Shown piece by piece: positions 50,371 through 64,000 of a DNA stretch of 64,000 nucleotides (positions within the stretch are counted from its first letter, which is position 1; every line of letters starts with the position of its first letter). The translations under genes and the position numbers were made by a program. Below the pieces are notes generated by a model, which saw only the letters and a program-made list of their open reading frames with translations, did not search any database and was not told where the DNA came from. Source of the DNA: Ptychodera flava (Eukaryota > Hemichordata > Enteropneusta > Ptychoderidae); assembly GCF_041260155.1 (NCBI RefSeq), contig NW_027248277.1:21459877-21523876 (forward strand), read 5' to 3'.

Positions 50371-52459
50371 CACTTCCATGGTCTGCTTTTCTGAACAGCT
50401 CAAACATTGACGAAGATGTAGAACTTTTCTACGATATTTACAATCAGCTATAGATGACACTGTTTCTAAAGTCTGCATAAAAAAGAAGGACGTTCCCTCA
50501 GTGGTTTGATGCTGAATTGATCTTCCTTGTTAGGGAGAAGAAAATCCACGATAACAGCAAACGCTTCTGAGGTTATGTGAAATCGAAACGCAAATTAACT
50601 CTGAATTTTTTGAAATTTGAATTTAACAATAAGCATTCTAACTCCAGCTCCGAGGCTGCTCAAATGTTTGCAGATATTTTTTGTCTCTGTGTTCACTGAA
50701 AACAATGATCCTAATCTGCACGAGCTTAATTATCCATGTATTGAACAATTATCACATGTTAATATCAGTCCGGACAGTATTAGGAAAGTCATCACTTCTC
50801 TAGACTTGAACAAAGCGAGTGGCCCGGATGGTATCTCCGCTTGTGTCATTAAACACTGTACCGATGTTCTAGTTGTTACCCTCCAAATTTTATTCCAAAA
50901 ATCCATTTGTCTTGGCCAGTTTCCTTCTCAGTTTAAACAGGCCAATGTTGTACCCGTGTTTAAATCTGGTCGTCAATCAGCTGGTGCAAATTACCGCCAA
51001 ATCTCCTTGTAGCCTCTTTTTGCGAAGATCTTCGAGGCAGTTATTGCTCCTCATATCTATCAACATATTAAACCAAATATATCCATCGACCAGCACGGAT
51101 TTGTTAAAAACCGATCCACTACAACTAACTTAGTGGATTTCACAGATTTCATCTCTGTTTCACTGAACAATAAACAATAGGTACATTCAATTTACACGGA
51201 CTTTAGCAAGGCTTTTGACAGTGTCTGTCACACACTTCTCCTGTACAAAGCCGCCAAATTTTGTCTATGTGGTAACCTGCATAGTTTGCTGGCTTCTTAT
51301 CTTCATCTTAGACGACAGAGGGTAGTGTTTGTTAGTTACTCGTCAAAATGGTACAGTACTTCGTCAGGTGTGCCCGAGGGTTCACTCTTGGGGCCACTAC
51401 TTTTTGTTATGTTTATTAACGATATATCACTGTTAGACATTCTGCAAAGCTCAGCTTGTATGCCGACGATGCCAAGATCTATCGCACCATCACATCCCTC
51501 GCTGACTGTGTCATGTTACAGCAAGATCTTGACAAATTTGCTCAATAGTGTAACAACTGGAAGCCGTCACCTAATATCAGTAATTGTAAATTTATCAGTT
51601 TTACACTTAAGAAAAGAGTCATTTTCTTTCTTGATTACTCCATCAATGGTACTCCCCTTCAACGGGTCTCTGTTGTCAAGGATTTGGGCATTTACCTTAC
51701 TTCCAACCTTAATTATTCTTTTCACATCAATAACATTGTTTCTAGAGCCTTCAAACCTCTTGGTTTTATTAAGCGTCTCTGCCAACCATTCAATGACATT
51801 TCAGCAATTATTTCTCTGTATTTTGTTTATGTAAGATCTGTTCTAGTGTATGGCTCTGTTGTGTGGTCACCCCACCAGCAGGGCCTGTCAGAAAAAATGA
51901 GCGAGTACAAATTAAGTTTATGAAATACATTTGTTGCAAACTCAGTGTTCACTGCAGTAAATCCACCTACCCATTTTATCACAGAATTCTGAACATTCCT
52001 AAGTTATACAATAGAAGAATAACCCTTGACATGTGCTTTTTACACAAAATAATCCATTCACATTATGGTTCACCAAATATTTTAAATCAAATCTGCTTTT
52101 ATGCCCAAGTGGAAATTTACGCAAGCCACCCCTTTTTAAACCAGACTTGTGTTTTGTTAATTGCAGAAAATTCTCGACAGTGCCCAGATGCATGTCCGTT
52201 TTTAACGATATCTCTTTCAAATGTAATATAGATATTTTTTCTACGTTGTGTAGTTTTAAAACTATTTTATCCAGTCATTTTAACAGTTCTCCTTTTTGAT
52301 TCGTGTATGTTTTTTAATTTAATGTAGTGTTACTTTTATGGTTGTCTTGTACATTTGTCTTGTGATGGTGTGACGTTTTTGTTTCGCAGATCTGTTAGTG
52401 GGTTTGCCCGTTTATCTCTGTATCAAATAAAATAAAATAAAATAAAATAAAATAAAATA
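50371..52459 (+). mobile_element. LINE B, 5'-truncated, inserted in the minus-strand LINE
   Basis: Starts inside ORF2 (NIDEDVELFYDIYNQ), continues with LDLNKASGPDGISACVIK, FPSQFKQANVVPVFKSG, YTDFSKAFDSVCH and GSLLGPLLFVMFINDIS, and ends in an (AAAAT)n tail at 52,426-52,459. Frames are broken in several places, including the stop inside the NYRPISL region and the loss of a clean YADD. The host LINE resumes on either side (LVIDSADII and RPLAHIVNCSLSRGIFP). Confidence 0.78.
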
Positions 52460-52639
52460 GACATAGATTATGTCAGCAGAATCTATAACTAGCTGAGGGT
52501 GAATTTCATCAATACCAATAGCTTTCCTTGGATCTAGTAGTTTAATTTCATTCAGAACATCACGTTCTGAAACTTGAGGGAAAAAGAAAGAATTTGGATA
52601 ATCACCGTCCATATACTTTTCAAAATTCTTGACAGTGGT

Positions 52640-55102
52640 TATATCATTTCTTGATGAGCTTAAGCTTGAAGGATGGGAGGAAGTACTAAACTGTCAGGAT
52701 GTCCAAGTATCCTACTCTAACTTTGTCAGTACTTTTCTTGCAATTTGCAACAAACATGCTCCTTTAATACAGAAAAAAATAAGTGTGAGAAAAAAACAAG
52801 ATAAACCCTGGATCACAAATGCAATTAAAAAGTCAATCAGAAAAAAGCATAAGCTTTTTGAAATATGCATAAACTTTCTTTTAATGAACAAGCTTTAACC
52901 TATTATAAAAGATACAGGATATCCTGACAGGTGTTTTGTGAAAGGCTAAAAAACAGTACTACACACACTTATTTTCAGAAAATAATGGAAAAAAGGAAAC
53001 ATGGGAAGTTATAAATGATTTAATTGGTAAAGCCAAACGTAAAAAAATGACACTTCCAGACCATTTGGAAGTGGGTAGTATGGGTACAAAAGAGGTTCAT
53101 TCAGATATCAGTGACATCGTAGAAGATCTTAACAATTATTTTGTTAATGTTGGTGAAAATTTAGCTAAACAAATTTCTCCACAAAGCAATGTTACTTTTG
53201 ATACTTTTTTGCAAAATACGATGAACACCAGCAATTCTTTTTTTCTTCAACCAGTAACTATAAAGGAAATTGAGAATTTAATTTCTACCCTGGATATTCG
53301 CAAGGCAGCTGGTTGTGATAATATTCCATCTAGACTTGTAAAAGAAGCAAATATACACATCTCTATTCCACTTTGTCATATTTTTAACCTTTCTTTCACC
53401 ACTGGTCAATTTCCAAACCTTATGAAGGTTGCGCGTGTATTGCCTCTGTATAAAAAAGGAAATGTAAATGATGTTGGTAATTACAGACCCATATCTATCT
53501 TGCCAGTACTCAGTAAACTTTTAGAAAAAGTGGTAAATTCACGTCTTGTAAACTATCTTGATAATTATAATATTTTGTATGAACATCAATATGGCTTTAG
53601 GAAGAAACACAGTTGTAAAATCTCCCTACTAAGTCTTACTCAGTGCTTACTTGAGGAGATAGATAATGGTAACTCATCTCTTGGCATGTTCATAGACTTT
53701 TCTAAAGCTTTTGACACAGTGAATCATGACATTTTGTTCTGTAAACTAGAATACTATGGTGTAAGGGGGTTGCCCTTGTTATGGTTTAAAAGTTATTTAA
53801 AATCAAGAAGCCAGTATGTTACAATTGACGACAATGAATCACAGAAACATGAGATTAAGTGTGGTGTACCGCAGGGCTCAATACTTGGCCCTACGTTATT
53901 TTTAATTTATATAAATGACATACCAAACTGTACTGATTTTTTCAATTTCAGACTTTATGCAGATGATTCTAACCTTTCCACTCTTTTCACAAAAATGTAA
54001 ATACCTTTACTCTCAACGAAGTTAACTTAGAATTTCAAAAGGTGATAAACTGGTGTGATTGTAACAAATTAACTATAAATGCTGCTAAAACAGTCTATAT
54101 GGTAATTGGTAACAAACGAAAGTCCTGGGAAATCGAGGGTTTACTTTATTTAAAAGATACTGTATTAAAAGAAGTTGATTGTACCTCTTTTGTTGGAGTT
54201 AAAATGGACACCAGCTGAATTGGAAACAGCACATCATGGATCTGAAAAACAAGATTTGTAAACTAACTGGTATTTTTTATAAATTGAGATGTATGGTTTC
54301 CCAAACAATACTTTTAATGTTGTATAATGCATTTGTTTTACCTCACATCTCTTTTGGTTTAGAGGTGTGGGGATCTACATACCAGTCATATTTATCAGAT
54401 ATTTTTGTCATTCAAAAAAGAATTGTGCGTATCATATCGGGTAGTAGCTATCACGCTCATACTGCCCCTTTATTTAAGAAACTTAAAATTCTTGATGTGT
54501 ATAAACAATTCAAGCTTCAGGTCGCAATTTTCGTTTACGATGTTCTACATGATAAACTTCCAATGAATTTCAAATCATATTTTTCCCCAAATGATCATAT
54601 GTACAGTACTCGGTCCAAAGACAAAAATTTTCTCCACCCCCCTAAATTCCGAAGCAATTTAGGACAAACTTCTATCAAATTTGTTGGTACTGTAGTATGG
54701 AACAGCATTCCAGAGGATCTTAAAAACATCACTTCCAGATTAGATTCAAACGAGAGCTTAAAAATTATTTACTGGAATTGTAGTTTTGTTGATTTTGTAA
54801 CTCAGACCGTTTTCTCTCACAGTTACCTTTCGCTTTTTTGCTGTAGTTTTGTGTTTTCATGCATTTTTTCCAAGGCTTCATGCCTAGTTCTTTAACTTTC
54901 TGTAATATCTGTCACTGTGATATATCGGAACAGTCGCCATATTTAAAAACCTGTACATCAATCTTTCTTGAGTTTGGGCTGAACCCGATTAGTGCCTAGA
55001 GCAACTATTTTTCAGTCCTTTTCTCATTGTAACACTTCAATGTGTACAAATTATTGTCTTTCAAAGAATATGAGAAATAAATTATTATTATTTTATTATT
55101 AT
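52640..55102 (+). mobile_element. LINE A, 5'-truncated but well preserved, inserted in the minus-strand LINE
   Basis: The longest open part (53,047-54,000, 317 codons) covers the RT. It shows LDIRKAAGCDNIPSRLV, NYRPISILPVLSKLLEK, QYGFRKKHSC, FIDFSKAFDTVNHD, GVPQGSILGPTLFLIYINDI and the catalytic YADD. After a frameshift it continues with CDCNKLTINAAKT and a C-terminal domain (54,236-54,895; VLPHISFGLEVWG, RIVRIISGSSYHAHTAPLFK). It ends AATAAATTATTATTATTTTA. The 5' end lies in the endonuclease-RT linker. It is younger than its host LINE by position and by frame preservation. Confidence 0.82.
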
Positions 55103-56877
55103 ATCAGATGCAAGTTTGGATCCAACACTTGTAAAAAATCATTAAATTCTTCGGCAATATCGGAACTCTTTGTCAGGACATTACCATTTGGTTATTAGAA
55201 ACTATTTTCCTGGGGATCAGCTTGCTTGTATAGTCTTGTTCAAGAACTCGTTGATAACTTTCCATGTTTTGTTTTTATTCCCCTTGGCCCACTGAATTCT
55301 ATTCAAGTAGTAACGTTTTTAGCTGACTTGAGTAGTTTTGTCAAAATATTTCTGTACACTTTATACTTCGTTTTATAATACATGCTCTGGGGGTTGTTTT
55401 TCATTTTCATAAACAATTTATGTTTCGCCCGTATTGAATTGGAAATTCCTATAGTAATTCAAGGTTTGCGGATGGTATTAGAAAGACGTATACATTTTGC
55501 ATGGAGTTGATTTAATGAAATAGTGTGGAAAACGTCATAGAAAGCTGCAAAGGCATTGTTTGGGTCTTCACAGTCATAAACAGGCTGCCTTGATGCAGCG
55601 CTCAAGTCAGCTGGGAAGTTACTGGGAGTGCTTTTTAAATCAAAAGATTGGACTGGATTCTCTGATTTTAGGACATGTTCCAGGCGGTCAACAACGCAGA
55701 AAATGGGGAAGTGGCACCACAGTGAATGAAATAATCAATAATGTTTGTTAGGCAGTGGTCAATGATAGTATTTGAATTTTCCGTGATTCGAGTGGCAGTA
55801 GCAATGAGTTGGTAAAAATTGTAAGAATTTTGAAGTGTGTTATACTGAGTGGCAATTGTAATGTCAATGGAGGTTTCGATATTTACATCACCAAGAATTA
55901 TGCAGGCTTTTTCTGAAGCAGACACCTGGTCAAACAAGTTTCTAGGCTATGGAGAAATTCTTGATGGGGAGTGTTTGGCTTCCTATAATTAACACCTACA
56001 ATGATTGCTTTCTTATTAATGACCGTCTCTACAAAAATACTCACAATGCATAATTTTGATGAGGTGATGCGAGTGAAAGTAAGCGAATTATGTACATAAA
56101 GCGCTACTCCACCTCCCCTTGAATTTTCTCGATCGGAAGTAATAAGACGTTATGTTGGTAAATTGTACAGGGACGAGTCCGATCCTTGACTTTGCCACGT
56201 TTCCGAAAGACCAAGGAAGTGAAAATTGAAATGTAAAACATCTAGAACCGAGACAAGATCGTCGTAATGCTTAGCTAACGATCTGATGTTGAAATGTAAT
56301 AGTGAAAGGAAGTTCTTAGTGTTATTAATACCTGCATTGAACTCTTCAATTGAGAGAGATGTACAATTAGACTTGTTGGACTGAGAGTCAGTGTCTGTAT
56401 TCATGAGTTTAGCAGTTCATTTTGTAATCAAACGATATGCTTCTAATGATCAGATCTTCTTGGGTTGCTATCCGAATTGCAGACTCGCCGGCTGTTTTCC
56501 TTGCATAATTTTTTCCGTCTTTGGTCAAGATGAATTTCCAGTGTTTCATTCGTCGTTGTTGGTTAGCTTGGCAAAATAGCTGTTTATTTGTCGGTGTTAG
56601 GTTTTTGTTGATGTACATGTGTGTATCAGGGGCAGCTCCAATATTACGAGTGGTCTTGCCCATTGGATTTTTTCTCTATAAGTATAGTTTGTTAAGTAAG
56701 ACGGTTTGTACTTCGTGGTAAACGATGGGATATGTCTATATCATCTGGGGATATCACGAAACCTGCGGCCGCAGCGACTTTCGCTACAATGTTGTCAGTG
56801 TCTTCATCATTTGATTCTTGAATTCCGGATATCTCTAGTTGTTCCATCTACAATATTATTGCATTAAGAGAGCCGTC

Positions 56878-58243
<1,366 letters not shown>

Positions 58244-58639
58244 TAATATTTCATTAAGTTCGTTCGTTGTCTTCCCAAGTTGAGCTTTCAGGATGTTGTT
58301 TTCACTTTTGAGGGTCTGTATCTGTCTTGTAAATTAATCAAAAGAACTACTCACATACGTAACAGACGTTTGCAGTCGTGCAGCTGTTTTTCAAAGCCAT
58401 TGAGTTTGTCCATTTTTGTAGTAAGAGTTAGAAGCGTAAATTGTATTTTGTCAATCTTGGATCTTTCAATGTTGTCACTCTACCGATTGTCATCGGCGTC
58501 GGCCATCTTGGTCTGACTGGCATCTCGAGTCGAATCGAATACGTTTACACTTCTTACGCAAGTGTAAATCTCCTTGACACAGACTTGCACCAAACTGACC
58601 ACAGTCTTGACACTTCATACTCATAAACTATAGGGGACT

Positions 58640-60300
58640 GGCTTGCTGAAGTTGTCTGGGACAGACTAAAGAAGAGCAGATTACCGGAGCGATGTACATG
58701 CACGTCTTCACACTGTTACGTCATGCGTCTCAATAGCGTAGCATGGTAGATTTCACTTTAATAGTGATATTTTGGAAATTGCGCCTATAAATTTGAAATT
58801 TGAATTTACTTAGTGATAACCCATACCGAAAGGCCACAAAGTGGAGACATGTCAATTTGCAATCAACTGACATGGGATTGAAGCAAAATGCTTCAATAAA
58901 GATAACAGAACAATTTGTGTATTGACCTACATATCCACCGACATCTGTAGTTTGTACATGTTGATAGATGTTTTGTAGTTGGTATAGAAGTAAGTTTTCC
59001 AGGACGTGTTTCGTTTACTCCATCAACAACAAATGTTTACAAATTGTCTGAGCATTCACCGCTATGAAGGGATCATGGACCAAACTCCTTGCCACTGATT
59101 TCCGATCAACAAGTTATTGATCCGATCGTCCACTCATTGAATAAAACAGGCTGTTGTAGCCCTCTTTTAAGGTAATATGGGCCTCGAAACTAACAGTTTA
59201 AAACTTTCACTGAAATTTTCCTCAAGGAAAGGTTTAACATTTTATGTCATAAACAAATTTGAATTTACAGGTCACTGCGCATATTTTTTATTTGAGGAAA
59301 ATTGTCAAAAAAATTGTATCGATATTTTAAATTCAAAGTACCTCTATCCCTAATAGTATGTGAAGATCTTGGGGAAATCCAAATTTTAATTTTCACAAAA
59401 CAAGACCCTATAAACGTAAGTTGTCCCACAAACTTCAGAATGAGTCATCACAAACAGAAGATCAGCAAAGTGTTGTAAGGTATCAATTTTGGTCCAAATA
59501 TCTGTAACTTGAGCGCATTAATCAGCAAGCAATATTTAGCATCAGAACATTGGTTGTAATGGAAGATTGCCATGTCCCATCATGAGACTAAATTACTGTT
59601 GAAAAAGCTCATATCGGAAAACTTAACTTTCCCTTGTGAATAGTTGCCTTGGTTATGAGTAGTGGTAATTAGTTGTCATTTGTGATAAATTTTTTACACC
59701 ATTTTATTCGAAACTAACTACAGGGAGGGAAGGAAAAAATTCCCCTCCCTGTAGCTAAAAATGGCATGCGCGTAAGCCGTTCGTAGGGGATTACCCAGTG
59801 AATCATAGCCAGCGCAAATCTGAGTGACCTATATATGACTCAGTGGGGAATTCCCCATTACAACAGCATTCTATTATCAGGATGGAAGGGAGACCATTTG
59901 TTCGATAGATTCTGACTGTGATGTAAGTATAAAATTCTGCTCTTCGGAACGTCTTCTGGATGTAAGTATATAGATATAATTTTATCCCTTACGCGTCTTC
60001 TGGCTGTGTTGTAAGTATATAGATGTGAATTTTCACTTATGTTAGTATTTTTCCTACGGAGTCGCATTAACACTTATGTTAGTATTTTCCCCTATGGAGT
60101 CCCTACGGAACGCTGTTGCGCAATACCGTTCTGGTAGGACTTTCCCATTCTGGTAGGGCTTTCGCAATACCTTCGGAATGAGTGTTGCTTAGCAGCCGTG
60201 ATGTCATGACAAAGGTCTGATATTCTACAGTTTTCATGAAAAATTTCTACGGAATTTTTTTCTGAACTCGGGAGTCCCTTCAGAGACAATTTTCATTTCC
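58640..60300. other. Intergenic DNA with small repeats
   Basis: Contains a weak copy of the dispersed repeat (59,165-59,350) and a hairpin (CTACAGGGAGGG/CCCTCCCTGTAG at 59,719-59,755). Short duplications of GTAAGTATATAGAT and CACTTATGTTAGTATTTT lie at 59,950-60,090. No gene was recognised. Confidence 0.45.
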
Positions 60301-60301
60301 A

Positions 60302-61850
60302 TTAAAATTGTATAGAATTTAATCTACTATTCGCAACGGAGACATGAGCATCACTGATAACATAAACATGAGCAAATATATTATCATCGCGAGCGTCATC
60401 GACACCCTTAACTGATGTATCCATTTTTATTATTTCAAGTTGTATACCATCTTTTGTGTTCATTACTTTTAAACCATTTCCATGAAATTCAATATCTTTA
60501 AAACTACGCAGATCGATAAACAGACAGAATTTATTCTTCAAATAATCGACTTCATCCATATCAATTTCACACCAGTCCCGATCTTCAGCAAAATACCATC
60601 GTGTTTCTGTCCAAAATTGTCTTCTGAGCGTATATTTTGTTCGCAATACCCTCAATCATTACAGACACAGATTCAATGGATGGATTAAAGAAAAGTTCAC
60701 TATTCAGTTCTGACTGATTCTGATTTTTAGTGAAGAGTATCACGATACCTCTCATGCTACATCATGGTACATTAATATTTTCATTGATAACCGTGGTTGA
60801 TTCTTTGAATGGGATTGTTCTAAAATAATGTAAATGCTCGTAAAGAAAACTTTTTCCACTGTTGTAATAACCAGCAGTTTCTCTCGCGAGGGTGGGATCA
60901 GTGATTGTTTCATATTTCATTTGAATGTTTTTTAATTTATAATTGGGTGTAACAACATGATTACTGACAAGTAATTGGGTGGCAGGTGCCAACGTAATTT
61001 CCCATTCTATATGACTCCCTAACGCTGATGGATATGCAACCCCATGACCTGTTATGAGGGGATGAGTCAAACGAATAGCATATTTTGTTTTATATGTGTT
61101 GAAAAGTAAATGATCGTCCACGACGGCGGGGTCTGCATCGGCCGCGCCACTTCTCAATTTTCTTAGATTTTCGTTCTGAATTCCATACAGTGTCATGTTC
61201 GTTCTCTCCTTTTTATGTTTGAAGAGATCGCGATAACATTCAATAAGGTTATATTTATTCAAATTGAAAAGTACCTGCCCCTCAAATGTGAGGACCATAC
61301 GCTCGATTATATTTTTTGCAACATTTTGAACTACTCGGTTATCTTCATGTCCCGTTACTTCGAGATCAAAAACCAGGTCGAAAGTATCTGGAACTAGGAC
61401 TACTCCGCTTTCTAACTTTGGACATCGTATGATAAGTGTCTGACCTGGATCTGCCTCACTTGGATTATGAGTAACCATATGATGAGTTCTTTCTGATTTC
61501 GTTCCATTCGGTATTCGGTTGCTGAAATTCGGTAATAATGATCTATCGTATCCCATTTTCGTGTAATGTATATAGTAACTCAGAAGAAAAAATTCAAAAA
61601 TAAATCACATCTTTACATAAATATTTCCATCTGACTGAAAGATAAATCGATTACCTGTGTCGCGAATCAATCGAAAAACCCAATATTCTTGTAGATGTGA
61701 ACGTCCTGGTCATCATCAACCTCCTGAAAGACGTTAATGAATTCTAGTCGCTTAAAGAAGTTAGTCTTTTGACATTCCTTAATGAAAGCTAATATGTTAT
61801 GATATAGATTATCATCTTTGAGTTGGACACCTGTACCAGGCGCCAACGTA
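60302..61850 (-). mobile_element. Fossil of a Polinton/adintovirus-type capsid gene
   Basis: A minus-strand remnant of a virus-like DNA element. The main part (60,762-61,556) resembles the double-jelly-roll major capsid (hexon) protein of Polintons and adintoviruses, with landmarks VFDLEVTGHEDNRVVQNVA, ECYRDLFKHKKERTNM, YGIQNENLRKLRSGA, TLAPATQLL and AGYYNSGKSFLYEH. Capsid-like sequence continues to about 60,302. A short further piece at about 61,655-61,848 may belong to another gene of the element. No polymerase, integrase, packaging ATPase or terminal repeats are visible, so it is an isolated fragment. It is broken, with one or two breaks in the capsid region, but well enough preserved to suggest moderate rather than great age. 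Confidence 0.7.
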
Positions 61851-61918
61851 AAAAAATTAATTTACACAATCAAGCTTTTTTTAGAGATAGAAAAGATGGA
61901 AAATGTATATATAGAGAG

Positions 61919-62290
<372 letters not shown>

Positions 62291-62317
62291 CATAAATACA
62301 TAGAGCCTGGACTTGGA

Positions 62318-62592
62318 TAAATTTACAATCAGCCTCGCTTTCGACATACAGTTGAAAACGAGGTTGAATGTAATTTTTTTCAACTGTGAGCTTGTCTCGA
62401 AAATATTTACATTCAGCCTCGCTTTCGACATACAGTTGAAAACGAGGTTGAATGTACATTTTTTCAACTGTGAGCTTGTCTCGAAAATATTACATTCAGC
62501 CTCGCTTTCGACATACAGTTGAAAACGAGGTTGAATGTACATTTTTTCAACTGTGAGCTTATGTCTCGAAAATATTTACTTTCAACCTCGTT
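62318..62592. repeat. Minisatellite, about 85-bp unit
   Basis: Three and a fraction copies of a unit with CAGCCTCGCTTTCGACATAC, GTTGAAAACGAGGTTGAATG, and TTTTCAACTGTGAGCTTGTC. Within each unit CATTCAGCCTCG and CGAGGTTGAATG are inverted repeats, so each unit can form a hairpin. Confidence 0.88.
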
Positions 62593-63045
62593 TTCACTTT
62601 GCATACATACAGCTGTAAAATTTTATATACACGTAATACCAACTGCAAAACTTTATATACAGTCTCGTTAACGTTTTCACATAGATGGGACTCGGAAATT
62701 TATTTTCACATAGATGGGACTCCGAAATTTACACGCTGGGAAGTTTTATACACAGACTCGGTGGGAAAATTTTTACATACAGCTAGCTGGGAAGTTTTAT
62801 ACACAGACTCGGGTGCGAAAATTTTACATACAGCCAGCTGGGAAGTTTTATACACAGACTCGGTGCGAAAATTTTACATACAGCTAGCTGGGAAGTTTTA
62901 TACACAGACTCGGGTTGGAAAATTTTACATACAGCCAGCTAGGAAGTTTTATACACAGACTCGGCGGGAAAATTTTACATACAGCTAGCTGGGAAGTTTT
63001 ATACACAGACTCCGTGGGAAACTTTTACATACAGACTCGTCTTGG
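62593..63045. repeat. Minisatellite, about 55-bp unit, seven or more copies
   Basis: Units carry GCTGGGAAGTTTTATACACA, GACTCGG and GAAAATTTTACATACAGC. It directly follows the 85-bp minisatellite; both contain an ACATACAG word, hinting at a common origin. Confidence 0.88.
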
Positions 63046-63271
63046 ATTGAGTGTAATACCTGGTGATCATAAAGCGTGATTGAACTCTGCCCGGTATCGT
63101 ACGCGGCTAGACCCTGGCAAGACGAAAGCCAATACACGCATAGTGCTGGCGCTTGTGCTATTCAAGTGCATTTGAACTTTCCGGTTTATTTTGATCTAGT
63201 AAGGTAGCCACAACAATGATCGTGGTATTGCTATCAGGTGAGATCACCACTGATCTGGGCTGCTCGCAGCC

Positions 63272-63342
63272 TAGCCCTGTGTACATGTCTGTGAGTTCCC
63301 GGCGTTATACGGCCGGGAACACACAGACCTGTACGCAGGGCT
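63272..63342. repeat. Hairpin copy of inverted-repeat family 1
   Basis: TAGCCCTGTGTACATGTCTG and GAGTTCCCGG pair with CCGGGAACACACAGACC and TGTACGCAGGGCTA around GCGTTATAC. The right arm is the same end sequence as the element at 297-704, so here two ends are joined almost back to back. Confidence 0.75.
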
Positions 63343-63429
63343 ACTCGTCAACCATACAACGGCGTCAACCATACAACGATCGTTCACTGAGACCGCTGAA
63401 GTCCGTCAGCTGTGCAACGAACTTTCGCG

Positions 63430-64000
63430 GTCTACACAGTTACGAGAATAAAGACAAAAATTTAATACTGAAATCTTGGTGCAATAAACCCATGCACAAT
63501 GATGGATGAAGATAAATTTGAGTAAAAAGACAGCAATGCTTGGTCTTGGACTTTCTTGGGCTCGGGGCATTTGACACTGACAGAAGGAGCATGGCGCATG
63601 GAGCTAAGGGACTAGTCAGTTGCTTCAGCCAGAGGGGCGGTGGATTCATTGGGTCACCCTGTTTTTGACTTTGGTGATGGGGGGCACCATGTTTTTGAAA
63701 TGCCCAATAGGGGGGTCAGTGTGTTTTTCAAGTTCAACGAGGGCTCATAATTGCATAAAATGCATTGTGCCAGCCTCAAATTTCAGCATTGAGTTGCATT
63801 TAAGGGCGCCCTTCGGGCACGTTACTTTAACAATAATAAGACATATTTTTAGACCCCTGTCCTAGTGCAAAACTTTATATATTTGACATATATATATTTG
63901 AGATATCTGTATGTTTAAATTTTTCGGCGCGCCCTTGGGCGCATTTCTTTAAAATATCAAACATATTTTTCAGCATGCCCTTCATATGAAAAGCATGGCA
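63430..64000. other. Intergenic DNA with a diverged tandem unit
   Basis: A unit of about 130 bp with GGGCGCCCTTCGGGCAC or GGCGCGCCCTTGGGCGC, followed by CTTTAA and ACATATTTTTxAG, appears twice (about 63,805 and 63,925). No gene was recognised up to the window edge. Confidence 0.45.

Overview
The window looks like nuclear DNA of a marine invertebrate deuterostome (hemichordate- or amphioxus-like; the species cannot be fixed from sequence alone). Spliceosomal introns, animal kinase genes, CR1/L2-like LINEs, TTAGGG-type repeats, and a Ty3/gypsy element of the Gmr1-like type (gag with a SCAN-like region, protease directly followed by integrase), a lineage described from deuterostomes, all point this way. 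It is gene-poor: most of the 64 kb is transposable elements and simple repeats, often nested.

1-5,600: intergenic DNA with inverted-repeat elements, a 184-bp near-perfect palindrome, an array of about 14 small imperfect palindromes, and an inverted-repeat element carrying the first exon of a Crypton-type (KIAA1958-like) protein with its own promoter-like sites. 5,689-18,306: three tandem plus-strand paralogues of a short Ser/Thr kinase of the PDIK1L/STK35 (NKF4) type, all ending in a C-terminal CaaX box. Only the third is intact; the first two are decayed. Duplicated intergenic blocks between them show that the array arose by segmental duplication.

18,300-29,350: a MITE nest containing telomere-like repeats, a 5.2-kb foldback element built from about 400-bp units, a tRNA-derived SINE head, and an inverted duplication of a coding-like module. 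29,478-32,133 (minus): four tandem copies of a 303-bp phase 1-1 exon encoding a 101-residue four-cysteine domain. One unit is interrupted by a piggyBac-like TTAA MITE.

33,800-43,772: palindromic elements, then a broken Gmr1-like LTR element hosting a 4.9-kb foldback element. 43,900-48,600: a possible short spliced gene, minisatellites, and one possible exon. 48,700-58,520: a near full-length minus-strand LINE (ORF1, endonuclease, RT) broken by a PIF/Harbinger-like MITE and two opposite-strand LINEs. 60,300-61,850: a fossil of a Polinton/adintovirus-type capsid gene. 61,920-64,000: microsatellites, two minisatellites, and further palindromic repeats.

The only host coding sequences I can support with confidence are the third kinase and the four-cysteine exon array. 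No operon-like linkage applies. Coordinates of element ends were read by eye and may be off by a few bases.
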